A stretch of 64,000 nt of DNA from Alopecurus myosuroides (Eukaryota; Streptophyta; Magnoliopsida; Poales; Poaceae). Position 1 is the first letter of the stretch, and each line of letters opens with the position of its first letter. The DNA lies in the NCBI GenBank assembly GCA_028641055.1, contig CM054057.1, positions 583,697,158 to 583,761,157 on the forward strand, read 5' to 3'. Of the stretch, positions 1-10,850 are shown piece by piece. The notes below the pieces were generated by a model that was not told the DNA's origin, ran no database searches, and was given only the letters and a program-made list of their open reading frames with translations. The translations under genes were made by a program, and so were the position numbers.

Positions 1-25
1 TTATACCGCGCGCTCCTGGCCACAA

Positions 26-130
26 TGCACAACTCCCGCGGCATGCGGCACAGCTCCCGCGCCATGCGTCCACGCGGCACAACCCCCGCGCCACGCAGCA
101 CAACTCCCGCGCCACGCGGCACAACTCCCG
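26..130. repeat. Short GC-rich tandem repeat, about 21-bp unit
   Basis: About five imperfect copies of a unit like GGCACAACTCCCGCGCCACGC follow one another. The unit is much more GC-rich than the sequence after it. It ends exactly where the 674-bp tandem repeats begin, which suggests a subterminal or internal satellite of the CACTA element. Confidence 0.7.
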
Positions 131-1600
131 AAACCCTAGAATGTTAGGAGGAGATAGCAAGTTTTTGTGAACACATTATCAACAGAACCGCCGTATTCCA
201 AGTTTATTATTTTTGGTGGATACTAGGACATATGTAATGACACCACGCGAGGTCTAGCGTTATTTTAGGTTTTATTTTTTGAATTTTCCAGAATTTTCTC
301 AGCCCGTTTTACGAGAAAGTCAAGACGAAGGGCATATGACCGTTCGAAGCTAGGGGTTGTATATTCAGCAACTCACTATGGATCTCTATTGAAATAGGTA
401 GTTGAGTACCTAAAAATGGATTTTTCCAAAATTCATGAGCAAATTACGAGGCACTTGTAGTTCAAATTTGTCCCGTTTCCAGCTGAATCGGCAGAAACTT
501 GTGATTTTCAAAAAAGGTGCATGGAAATCTTTTGTTAGACAACAAATTGTTTATTTGTGCATATCACATGTCCTAGCATATTTTAAAAAATTAATCCCCC
601 AAGTTTTGCAACATGTCTGTGGTAGGTCCTTCACAAAAAAAACCATTTCTGACACTCCGAAAATGGAAAATGGTTTTTTTATTCAGGTAAAAAAACTTCC
701 TTCGTCAACATTGTCCGTGCTTCCAAGATGCATGTTTTTGTACAATATGGGCTCATTATAACAAACTATTCCATGTGTTTGGCCATAACACCCGTCGTTT
801 CAACCGAAACCCTAGAATGTTAGGAGGAGATAGCAAGTTTTTGTGAACACTTTTTCAACAGAACCGTCGTATTCCAAGTTTATTATTTTTGGTGGATACT
901 AGGACATATATAATGACACCACGCGAAGGTCTCGCGTTATTTAAGGTTTTTTTTTGAATTTTCTGGAATTTTCTCAGCCCGTTTTATGAGAAAGTCAAGA
1001 CGGAAGGCATGACCATTCGAAGCTAGGGCTTGTATATGCAGCAACTCACTGTGGATCTCTATTGAAATAGGTAGTTGTGTACCTAAAAATTATTTTTGCC
1101 AAAATTCATGAGAAAATTATGAGGCACATATAGTTCAAATTTGTCCAGTTTCCAGCAGAATCGGCAGAAACATGTGATTTTCAAAAGAGGTGCATGGAAA
1201 TCTTTTCTTAGACAAAACATTGTTTATTTGTTCATATCACATGTCCTAGCATGTTAAAAAAATTAATTACCCAAGTTTTGCAACAGTCTGTGGTAGGTCC
1301 TTCACAAAAAAACCATTTTGAACACTCCGAAAATGGAAAATGGTTTTTTTATTCAAGTAAAAAAATATTCCTTCGTCAACATTGTCCGTGCTTTCAAGAT
1401 GCAATTTTGTGTGCAATATGGGCTCATTATAACAAACTATGCCATGTGTTTGGCCATAACACCCGTCGTTTCAACCGAAACCCTAGAATGTTAGGAGGAG
1501 ATAGCAAGTTTTTGTGAACACTTTTTCAACAGAACCATCGTATTCAAAATTTATTATTTTTTGTGGATACTAGGAAATATGTAATGACATATGTAATGAT
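131..1600. repeat. Tandem repeat, about 674-bp unit, 2.2 copies
   Basis: The block starting AAACCCTAGAATGTTAGGAG recurs near 131, 806 and 1479. Between these points the sequence is nearly the same, including GTTTTACGAGAAAGTC-type, CATATCACATGTCCTAGCAT and AACACCCGTCGTTTCAACCG blocks. The third copy breaks off near 1600, close to the 3' end of the tnp2 gene. Small open frames inside are not conserved between the units and look non-coding. Long tandem arrays inside or near the ends are common in large grass CACTA elements. Confidence 0.85.
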
Positions 1601-1714
1601 ACAGAACTATGCCATGTATTCCACGTTTATTATTACACATCACCAACAACATCCCTATCTAGTCTTCTGAATTTTCTTCGTGTAGAGATGGTCCATGAAC
1701 CCTATGTCCCTTGC

Positions 1715-4700
1715 TTATGATCTCTTCGGCCGTAACCATGGAGCATCTTCATTATTTAACGGGATGGTTGGGTCAGCTTTCACTGTGAAGGGTGGAATTT
1801 GAACAAACTTATTATAATCTTCTGACATGGCTGTCTTGCCCTTGATTCCCACGATGTTTCTTTTCACTGAAAGAACTATGTGACGCTTCGGCTCATCGTA
1901 TGATGTATTTGTTTGCTTATTTTTTTCTTATTTTTGGTCTGGAGGACATGTCCTTCACATAGAAGACTTGAGCGACATCATTGGGTAGGACGAATGGTTC
2001 GTCATTTTAACCAATATTGTTGAGGTCCAATGTTGTCATTCTGTAAAGCGGGTCTACCTTTACCCCTTCTCCATTCAGGTTGACCCATTTGCACTTGAAC
2101 AAAGGGACCTTAAAATAAGGTCCATAGTCAAGTTCCCATATCTCCTCTATGTAACCATAATATGTGTCATTTTTTTCCATTCTCGTTTGTTGTATCAAAG
2201 CGGACACCACTATTTTGGTTGGTGCTCTTCTTATCTTGGACGATCAAGTAAAATGTATTCCCATTTATCTCGTACCCTTGAAAACTCCCAATAGTCGAAG
2301 ATGGTGACCCTCCCAACATGTACAACTGATCTTCAGTAGTGGTGTCATTTATAAGATGTGTTTGCAACCAACTTCCGAAAGTATCCATGTGTTTGCGTTT
2401 AATCCATGAGTCATCCTTCCCGGGTTTGTGGAGCGTACAATATTCTTGTGTACCTCGAGATATGGAGCCACGAAGGTGGAATTTTGTAGAACTGTGTAGT
2501 GTGCTTCAGTGAAAGAATGCCCGTCCCTGGGTATCATTGTTTTCTTTCCCAGTGTTCCTTTTCCCCTCAGTCTCCCTTCATGCCGCAATTCAGGAAAACC
2601 AATCGTCTTAAGGTCAGGAATAAAGTGAACACAGAACCCAATTACCTCCTATGTTCCATAGCCCTTCGAGATGATTCCTTCTGGCCTAGCACGGTTATGA
2701 ACATATTTCTTCAAGACTCCCATGAACCTCTCAAAGGGGAACATATTGTGTAGAAAAACCGGACTGAGAATATGAATCTCTTCACATAGGTGAACGAGGA
2801 GATGAGTCATAATGTTGAAGAAGAATGGTGGGAACACCAACTCAAAACTAACAAGACACTGGACCACATCCCTCTGTAATCTTGCCAGAATATCTGGATC
2901 GATTACCTTCTGAGATATTGCGTTAGAAGCCCCCTTAATGCAATCGAAAGCAACTGCGTCATAATCACGTAGCAGTCATGAGACTTCAGGTTTTGGAATT
3001 TTATCTCTGCCATGTTTATTATCCCCTTTATATTCGACAAGAAGCCAGATGGCACCTTGATACTATAAAGGACTTCAAAAAATATTTCCTTCTCTGCTTT
3101 GGTAAGAACGTAGCTGGTTAAGTAATGGCGCCCTGTATCCGTGTGCTTTTTGCTTGGGCCTTTCATACGTTTCTGGTCCTCCCGTGCTTCTGACGTATCT
3201 TTTGACTTCCCATACACGCCCAGGAAGCATAGCAGGTTGACGAAGAGATTCTTTGTCACGTGCATCACGTCGATTGAAGAGTGGACCTATAGAACTTTCC
3301 AATAGGCTAGCTCCCAAAATATAGATTTCTTCTTTCACATGGGTGCGCGCTTATCAGGGCCGTTCGGAACAGGTTGGCTGCCATCACCCTTCCCAAATAT
3401 TACGTTTAGGTCCTTGACCATATCGAATACATCATTACCACTACGGAGGTCAGGCTTCTTCCGGGTATCTGCCTCACCTCTAAAATGCTTCCCTCCTTTC
3501 TTTCTTACGGGATGCTTGATTGGAAGAAATCTACGATGCCCCAGGTATACAACCTTCTTACATTTATCCAAATAAACACTGTCAGTCTTATCTAAACAGT
3601 GTGTGCATGCATTGTATCCTTTGTTTGTATGTCCTGAAATTTTACTAAGAGCAGGCCAATCATTGATGGTTATGAAAAGCAACGCCCGTAGGTCAAATGG
3701 CTTTTGTTCATTCTGATCCCACACATGTACACCTGGTTTTCCCCACAATTGTAAGAGTTCTTCCACTAATGGCCTTAGATACACATCAATGTCGTTTCCA
3801 GGTTTCCTCGGGCCTTGGATGAGCAGTGGCATCATAATGAACTTGCGCTTCATGCACAACCAAGGAGGAAGGTTGTAGATACATAGAGTCACGGGTCAGG
3901 TGCTATGACTGGAGCTCTGCTCCCCAAAAGGATTAAAGCCATCTGTACTTAGACCAAACCATAAGTTTCTTGCCTCTCTTGTAAAGTCCGGGAAGTCTCT
4001 CTCGATATTTCTCCACTGCGATCCATCGGCGGGGTGTCTCAACTTTCCGTCATTCTTACGGTCTTATTTGTGCCATCACAACAACCTAGCATGCTCTTTG
4101 TTTCTAAACAGACGTTTCAACCGTGGTATTATAGTAGCATACCACATCACCTTTGCGGGAACCCTCTTATGGGGGGCTCGCCGTCAACATCACCAGGGTC
4201 ATCTGCTCTGATCTTATACCGCGGTGCAGTGCATACCATACATTCATCCAAATTCTCGTACTTCTCACCGCGGTAGAGGATGCAGTCATTAATGCATGCA
4301 TGTATCTTCTGCACATCAAATCCTAGAGGGCAGAGAGCTTTCTTTGCTTCGTACGTATTCTCAGGCAATTCGTTATCCTTTGGAAGTTTCGGCTTCATTA
4401 GTTGAAGTGAACTCTCAAATGCCTTGTCAGTCACACTGTTTTGTGCCTTCCATTTCAGCAACTACACTGTAGTACCGAGCTTTGTGCTGCCATCTTCGCA
4501 GTTTGGGTACAACAACTTTTTATGATCCTGTAACATGTTGTCCAGCTTCAACCTCTCCAATTCACTTTCACAGTCTTCCCTTGCATCAGCAATAACTTAG
4601 CCAAGATCATCATCGGGCTCTTCTGATGCCCGTTCTTGATCAACTCCTTATGCATTGTCTTCCATTACAGTATCACCGTAGTCAGGGAACAAAGGATCAT

Positions 4701-4965
4701 CTTCTTCTTCTTCATTGTTTTCCATCACAACCCCTCTTTCTCCATGCTTGGTCCAGCAATTATAGCTGGGCATGAAACCTCTTCGAAGTAGGTGGCCGTG
4801 AAGGACTCTCGAGGAAGAGTGCTCCATGGCGTTCCGACAATTAACACATGGGCAACACATAAAGCCATTATCTGTGTTCGCCTGTGCTACAGCGTGAAAT
4901 GCATTCAGTCCTGCCATATACTCGGAAGTGCGTCGGTCACCGTACATCCATCGCTGCCGTGCATC
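1715..4965 (-). pseudogene. Decayed TNP2-type CACTA transposase
   Basis: In the native element this protein would bind and cut the transposon ends. Reading leftward on the minus strand, I see in order: a transposase-associated N-terminal domain starting MDARQRWMYG with CCPCVNCRN and HLLRRGFMPSY motifs (about 4965-4720); an acidic linker; the TNP2 core (about 3892-3335) with RKPGNDIDVYLRPLVEEL and a zinc-finger-like YNACTHCLDKT; a DUF4218-like region (about 2870-2350) with FPFERFMGVLKKYVHNRARP; a DUF4216-like region (about 2290-2010) with GPYFKVPLFKCKWV; and a C-terminal tail ending in a TAA at 1715-1717. The reading frame is broken by several stops and frameshifts (for example stops near 4648 and 4147 and a frame change near 3335), so it is a pseudogene. 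An upstream exon before 4965 is possible. Confidence 0.85.
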
Positions 4966-5268
4966 CATCTGCACCGTATAAATAAGTTTATCAAAAAACA
5001 TTACAATAACATCTTCAATAGAGAAATGACCACAGTACATCGACAAATATAACTTTTTTGTATCAATTACAGATGAAAAAGATAAGCTTGCTAACCTCGT
5101 TCGAAGATACCATTTTCTGTGAGCTTATGTGTGGCTCGGGTATTTCGTCGAATACCTCGTGTGCATAGTAAAAGAACACACACTAGCACCCACCTCTCTC
5201 ACTCCTCGAAGCAAAAAAAAAGGGAAGGGGGGCTGGGAGGCAGTATATGTAGGGCAAGGGGGCCATTC

Positions 5269-5364
5269 GTCCCGGTTTGTGGCATGAACTGGGACCAATG
5301 CCCTTGCGCGTGCCGCGTGGCGTGTGGCGAGGCATTGGTCCCGGTTCATGCCACAAACCGGGAC
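5269..5364. repeat. Subterminal inverted repeat (hairpin) of CACTA-1
   Basis: Two 34-bp arms (5269-5302 and 5331-5364) are reverse complements with one mismatch, separated by 28 bp of GC-rich loop. Each arm carries the GGGACCAATGCC-type motif that also occurs singly out to about 5500. CACTA transposases are known to bind subterminal repeats of this kind; the hairpin could also feed small-RNA production (inference). Confidence 0.8.
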
Positions 5365-5522
5365 AAATGTCTGCTAACGAACCGGGACCAATGCCCTCAG
5401 GCGATTTCTGCTGCCTCGGGCGCACAAACCGGATCCAATGCATAGCATTTGTCCCGGATTTTAATGCAACCGGGACTAATGTCTTTTCTAGTTCAGAATG
5501 AAAGGTGTTGTTTCCACTAGTG

Positions 5523-8500
5523 ATTATTGTATTCTTGTCATTATGTGGTACATTTCTTGTCTATCAACTAAGAGGTGCACAGTATAACAGAATCCGAACT
5601 TGATGGGAGATGATATACGCGGTGCAGGAAAGAAAGACCGCGTGCCGGTTCCTGGCGCATGTGGTGGACGTGTTTTCTTCGATGCACATGCCATTCACGT
5701 TCCGGTCTTGCAGCTCGCTACAAGTTCGTTTTGACAATTTACGTGGCCGTCTCGGACGGTTCGTCGACTCTGTGTTGCCTGATCGGCAATAGCCGTCGTT
5801 GGAGATGGCAGTTATCGACGTGTGGCGCTGGCGTAAGGTCGCGATGTGCCTAAGACTAGCCACAACGGGGGTATCATAGGTAGTATCATGCATGACATGT
5901 TGGCAAAAATCTGACGTGGCAGTGCAATTAATGAGGAGAGAGGTGATGGTGGTATCATAGGTAGATACCGTAACATAACGCATTACGAGACAAGATGAGT
6001 CTATATCACAATAAATGCATTACTATATGATACCACAAACATGTTACTACCCATTGTGAGAATAGTAACATAGCCTAGTATCATGTGCATGATACTAGTG
6101 TATGATATTCCCCATTGTGACTAGTCTAAGCAAAGCCAAAAAATCAAAGTTTTTTTAAGGGTAAAAAAAATTTACTGTTTAACGCTTCTGTGCTCACGGC
6201 CCAGTTTGCCACCAACAGCCTAGGGCCGCCGAGACGCACCGAACAAATTAAGCCGCTCACCTGCTATACCGGCCCAGTGTGGCGAACACATGTAGACATG
6301 CTCCACCAGTTTCGCCGCAACGCTCCTGCACATATGAGATAGTCGGCTGGACAAATGAAGGAGCAAGCTGGACCGATGAAACGTGCAAGCTGCAGACTGC
6401 CAAACCGATGAAAGCATTTGCCCATCCCACTTTATAGGCACAACTGCTTTTGTCATTTGTTTGGTAGGAGTTTTAGAGTGAGAAAAATGACGACACATGC
6501 AAGACATAAGAGGCAGAAGAGAACTCAGACAAATTCACCAACCGCATCCATATTTCAGATTGGATAAAACACCTCATAGTATCTTGGAAAATATGTGAAG
6601 CATGCATATTACGCGTCAATGTTGAGGTAAGATGACATACATAATTTCATCAAAAATAGTGTCCACATCGGAAACCGTTTCTTTCTTTGAAATTTATCAT
6701 GAACTTGTATAACTCACATTCTTCGGTCTACCTACTTTTCGTAATAAGAGTTGTCCATACAATGACGACATGTTTTTATATGAAAGTTGGCTAAGTGTTT
6801 GATCTTGTTAATCCATTGTTCTAAGATAGACAAGCATAAGCTTTTTCCCCTCTTTTAATTATTGTTTCCTTCGGTCAATGGATAACTATTTTCTTACATT
6901 ATCATTTTCAATTTAAACGACTAGATTTGCGCGAATGGAAACCATAAATCCCATGTACCCGATTTTTCTCGTTAAACTACTCTTTGTTTGGTAACTTCTC
7001 ATTTCCCTTGTTAAATTTGTGATTGTCTACCATTTAATCACTAATTAGATGTATCTAACAAAAAAAACAAATTCACTTGGTAAGGTTAAAATCTTATGCT
7101 ATTGAGCTTTCTTGGATTAAACCTTCTAAAATCCATTCACTTAACAAGCACATTACAACCAGCCAGTCAATGTCTGATAAGTCAACATGGGGTAGAATAT
7201 ATAATGCATTTGTTATTTAAATGTGTTGACATGGATTAACTTTGCCAGCGCTTGGGGCTATCTAACATAATCATCACACCATTTGTTGATGATTTGTCGT
7301 GCCTGATTGTTTTGCCATTCTTGCCGAAGCTCCCACAACAAGTGCCTGGCATAAGATAAACCGATCTTGTGGATGTCATCCTACTTTATGCTAGGTTCTG
7401 CTGGCCCAAGACGGATTACCCATGGGGAATGAGTGCCCTCAATTTCTCATAAGGAAATGTCAATTTGAAGACAAAATGTTACTTTTCTGAAAGAATCATT
7501 CCACCGGGGCTTTCCTGTTTTGGTTAAATGGACCAAGCCAAAAGAATGCGACCCGAAGCTGAATGTTGACACCTCTTGACTCGCGGATGAAGGGGCATAA
7601 TATCCTAAAAGAAATATTCAACTTCTTAAACGCTAATTTTTTTCTGCTGGCTACGTGCACCTTTCTACCCCATATTGAGAGCAGGTGTTGGCAAAAGCTC
7701 AATCTACCAAAGTAGGTCCCACACAAGCAAAGTCCTAAGGTTCATGGAATCCAAGAAAAATCGTATTCAATGGAAGTAAATTGTTTAGAATGAATCAATG
7801 GCGATATATGAAGAATGTGCATTGCTATCTGGAAGGATCGGTGGAGTTGAGTTCATGCTCTGTTCGAGATAGACAAATGTTCCCCACAAAAAGAAAAGAT
7901 AGAGAAGCAAATCTAGAAGCATATGGTATAGTTAGGCTTGTTTTCCAAATAAATGTTATTGTACCTAAATCGATGGACCACATAGTTTTTTTTCTTTATC
8001 TATGTTGTGAATGATTTAACTATTGTTTATATATAAATAAAGCTAGTAATTTATCAAACTTGTGGTGTGTTTTTTGGGGTGTTGAAGAATTCAATGGTTG
8101 TGTGCGAGCTATTGGTGCTTTATGTTTCTAGGTCAACCATAAAAAGGTAAGCTAGCTAAAATCCATGGTTAACAATGAAAAGACAAGATAGCTAAAATGC
8201 ATAAAATTACTATTGTTCTTATGAACTCTCTTTAGTCATTGAAGCAACTCTATTAGACTTTTTACTTAACATCTCCAAAGTCCGCATCATCAAACAAGTG
8301 CCCCCTTACTATCATAACAAGTTATAGTCCTTATATCATTTAACCTTTAATATTCTTAACCAAATGGATTCTACGGAAAACGAATGGGGGTAATTTGGCT
8401 TGTCGAAGTTCTTGAGGCAACCCCATTGTTGTCAAATGAAACTACTCTTTTGCATATTAGATGTGTGATCGTAATATCCAGCCAAGTACAACACACGCAA

Positions 8501-8571
8501 CTTTGTTTGAGAACTGGACCATAATCTCACCAAGACCCATATAGTTTATTTAATGGAAAGTACAAGAAGTC
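5523..8571 (+). repeat. Segmental duplication, copy 1
   Basis: This stretch matches 44103-44484 and then 61593-64000, in the same orientation, at roughly nine bases in ten. Landmarks include GACCGCGTGCCGGTTCCTGG near 5637 and 44217, GCCGAGACGCACCGA near 6228 and 61655, and ATCTAACATAATCATCACAC near 7259 and 62850. The match runs to the last base of the window (64000 corresponds to about 8571), so the real duplication is longer. Copy 1 carries a Tourist MITE at 5854-6126 that copy 2 lacks. Copy 2 carries a LINE and a hAT MITE that copy 1 lacks. I see no intact gene. Two weakly coding-looking spots, near 5610-5792 and 7799-7900, are treated as findings. Confidence 0.9.
5854..6126. mobile_element. 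Tourist-like (PIF/Harbinger) MITE
   Basis: The 273-bp element has matching inverted ends (GACTAGCCACAACGGGG on the left, GACTAGTCACAATGGGG read inward from the right) and a TAA target-site duplication at 5851-5853 and 6127-6129. The second copy of the segmental duplication reads CCTAAGCAAAACC at this point (about 44430), a clean empty site with a single TAA. It has no coding capacity; it would rely on a PIF/Harbinger transposase. Confidence 0.93.
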
Positions 8572-9830
8572 AATAGATTATCTTTAAAGCTACACCTACA
8601 CATTGTCCAGTTTGTTGGTGCGTGTGGGAGTGAAAATGGGTGCATATATATAGCTTTTGAGACATGTGGTATATGCAAGAAGGCTAAATAAACAAAGACA
8701 AGACACATTATGTACAATGAGTTAGTCATCATAGATAGTATTTAGGAGTCTAGGCAATTTAGCTCATTTTTATTTTGTTAAAGTCATGTTTCGAGGAGAT
8801 ACAAAACATAGTGAGCCACACACACACACACTATCAGGAATATGCTAGATTTGGGAGTCATTAGGAAGAGATCGGCTAGATACGAGATGCCAAATTGTGC
8901 ATCTAGTATACAACAATACTCTAACATCAGCTTGAATGCATGTCGTGAATAGACAGGATCCTTTTATACTAAGTGTAACAAGAATTTTTTTATTTTAAAG
9001 ACCTATAAGCAAGTGTTACTAAAGGTACTTATTTAGGGTGGCTAGATATTTGGTCATTCGGGTTCTCCAACTCTATATTCGACTTCTTGGACTTGGTCGA
9101 GCGCGAACTCTATATGTTAAATATAGTGACGTATATGCAATGTTTTTTTAATGATTTATGTATAATAGTGAATATACGAGAATTGACCATTGGTTGGATA
9201 TGGACGGTATTATACTTTTAGCGCACTAAGGCTAGTCATATTAGGTCATATCATATACTAGGATCATGTATATGATATTAGTCTATGATACTATGTCTAT
9301 AATACATGATATTATGTAGTAGTAGCATAGTCTCATTAAATTTATTGATTTGTAGAATCTCAATGGAAAATTGTGTAGAAGCTTTCTAGTTCTATGTGTT
9401 ACGATAAGGTATCTAAATACATATGATATCACTATCATCTCTTTCATCATCTAGTTTGTAGTCAGCCGTTGTAAGGAAATACAAAATACATTATGTTCTA
9501 TCCAGAGGAAATCTCATTACCAGCCTCCATTAGTCCGCTCCTATAATTTCCAAGAAGGTTACACGCATAGTCACATTCTCCTTCGGAAGGAGGAAAAAAG
9601 AGGACATTAAACATGCAACACGGGAGTTCTACCTTCTTATAATTTTAAATTCTCACAAAAGGTAAATTAATTCAACACTTTATTGTTTATTTCACAAACC
9701 CATGCCACATAAGGTAACTCCTAATATGAAATACCTCCTAGAAATATCGTCCCATCAAACCATGAAAAGATCGAGCTCCCTTTTCAAAATATTCTCATTT
9801 GAGCAGGAGTGCCCCTTTTCAAATTTCAAA
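8390..9830 (+). repeat. Promoter-like module A (diverged duplicate of module B)
   Basis: This stretch aligns in pieces with 9935-10850. Shared landmarks in the same order are TTGTTGTCAAATG, TTGCATATTAGATGTGTGATC, CATAATCTCAC, a TATA-like GGGTGCATATATATAG, TAAATAAACAAAGA, ATCATAGATAGTA, AAGTCATGTTT, ATATGCTAGATTTGGGAGTCATT, GTTGTGCATCTAG-like text and GAGCTCCCTTTTC. The left part also belongs to the segmental duplication. No protein is recognisable, and the TATA-like box and non-coding character suggest duplicated upstream gene regions (inference). Confidence 0.6.
9229..9475. mobile_element. Degenerate Tourist-like MITE, inverted relative to the one at 5854
   Basis: The sequence resembles the reverse complement of the MITE at 5854-6126: a GGCTAGTCAT-type start, ATCATATACTAGGATCATG, GTATCTAAATACATATGATA and TCATCTCTTTCATCATC follow in the same order as in the inverted reference. 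Ends are eroded and the left flank is CTAA. It lies inside module A and is absent from module B, so it inserted after those modules separated. Confidence 0.55.
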
Positions 9831-9865
9831 CTTAAAATCCATAGTAGGCCATGCTATAAACCCCC

Positions 9866-9934
9866 ATGGCCGCAAAGGCGCACACCCTCCTCCTCCTCCT
9901 CCAACTCGTAACCCCTGCCCCGCAAGAAATTTGA
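9866..9934 (+). pseudogene. 22-codon start fragment resembling a signal peptide
   Basis: An ATG lies 10 bp after a CTATAAA string and opens a 22-codon frame with an N-terminal Met-Ala-Ala-Lys, then a run of five leucines, then Gln-Leu-Val-Thr-Pro-Ala-Pro and an early TGA. The charged start, hydrophobic core and small residues after it resemble a secretory signal peptide. The frame stops exactly where module B begins, so it may be the 5' end of a gene cut off when the modules rearranged. Chance is possible because the leucine run comes from a CTC repeat. Confidence 0.3.
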
Positions 9935-10850
9935 TACAACCCGTTGTTGTCAAATGCAATCAGTTTCTTGCATATTAGATGTGTGATCATTTTTTTCGAA
10001 AGAAGGCAAAAAAAATTCCTTTTATATTGATATAGAAGAATTAAACAATGTGTCAAAAAAAGTAAGAATCAGACATGATATTCAAAATCTACCCATTATA
10101 CAACACCCATGACTTATTTGAGGACCGGATCATAATCTCACAAGGACCCATCACTCATGTGGTTTATTTAGCGGAACATAGACCAAGTCAATAGATGATC
10201 TTCAATGCTACAGCTACACATGGTCCAGCTTGTTGGTGTGTATGTGAGTGCGCGCGGGGTGCATATATATAGTTTCTTTATAGAAGCTGCCTAAATAAAC
10301 AAAGATGTACAAGTTATGTCAAGTGAGTTATACATCATAGATAGTACTTTTTTTGCGCTGGATATCATAGATAGTACTTCAGATTCGAGATAATTAGCTT
10401 CATTTTTTCTTTAAGTCATGTTTTGAGCAGATACAAAACAAAAAATGTGCCCCGCACACGCTATAAAAAATATGCTAGATTTGGGAGTCATTGGGAACCG
10501 ATCAGCTTGTAGCTGCTCGAGATAAAGTTGTGCATCTAGCCAACAACATAGCTCTTACATGCCCTGCTGCATGTCGATAATAGTTATAGGTTAAAAAACT
10601 CGACCTTTTGAAACCAAGAGAATAGTTATAGACCGAGAAACACGACCTTTACAAAATAGCTTCCGGAATGAGGTAGGAAAAAGAGCATTATTTGTTGTGC
10701 ATGATTTCCCGCTGTCCAGAATTTGAACTTCTCGCTAAGATAAATTAGCTCAACAGTTCTATGCTTATTTTACAATACATGGCAGAAGGCACACAAGGAA
10801 AAGCGAGCTCCCTTTCCAAATTATTCTCTTTCTGCTCAGGAGTCCCCTTT
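9935..10850 (+). repeat. Promoter-like module B (diverged duplicate of module A)
   Basis: This is the partner of 8390-9830, in direct orientation and immediately downstream. It keeps the TATA-like GTGCATATATATAG near 10260 and the ATATGCTAGATTTGGGAGTCATTGGG block near 10470. It lacks the MITE and adds a small local duplication of ATCATAGATAGTACTT (about 10334 and 10363). No coding frame is conserved. Confidence 0.6.

Larger units (their letters stand above)
1..5522 (-). mobile_element. CACTA-1: partial CACTA (En/Spm) DNA transposon
   Basis: The right border is a CACTA terminal inverted repeat read on the minus strand (CACTAGTGGAAACAAC, ending at 5522). Inside it are subterminal repeats of the GGGACCAATGCC type, a decayed tnp2 transposase gene on the minus strand, and long tandem repeats toward the left edge. 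The left end is outside the window, so the full length and the left target-site duplication cannot be seen. The right border is supported independently: DNA from 5523 onward matches 44103 onward, and that second copy has no CACTA next to it. The base triplet after the element is ATT, and the uninterrupted copy reads ACATTATTG there, which suits a 3-bp ATT target site. Whether 1-1600 belongs to this element or to another one at its edge is uncertain. Confidence 0.85.

Noticed and set aside
435..1517. Plus-strand frames of 108 and 88 codons in the tandem repeats
   Set aside because: They arise from corresponding parts of the 674-bp units but differ by frameshifts between units and match no family, so they are chance frames.
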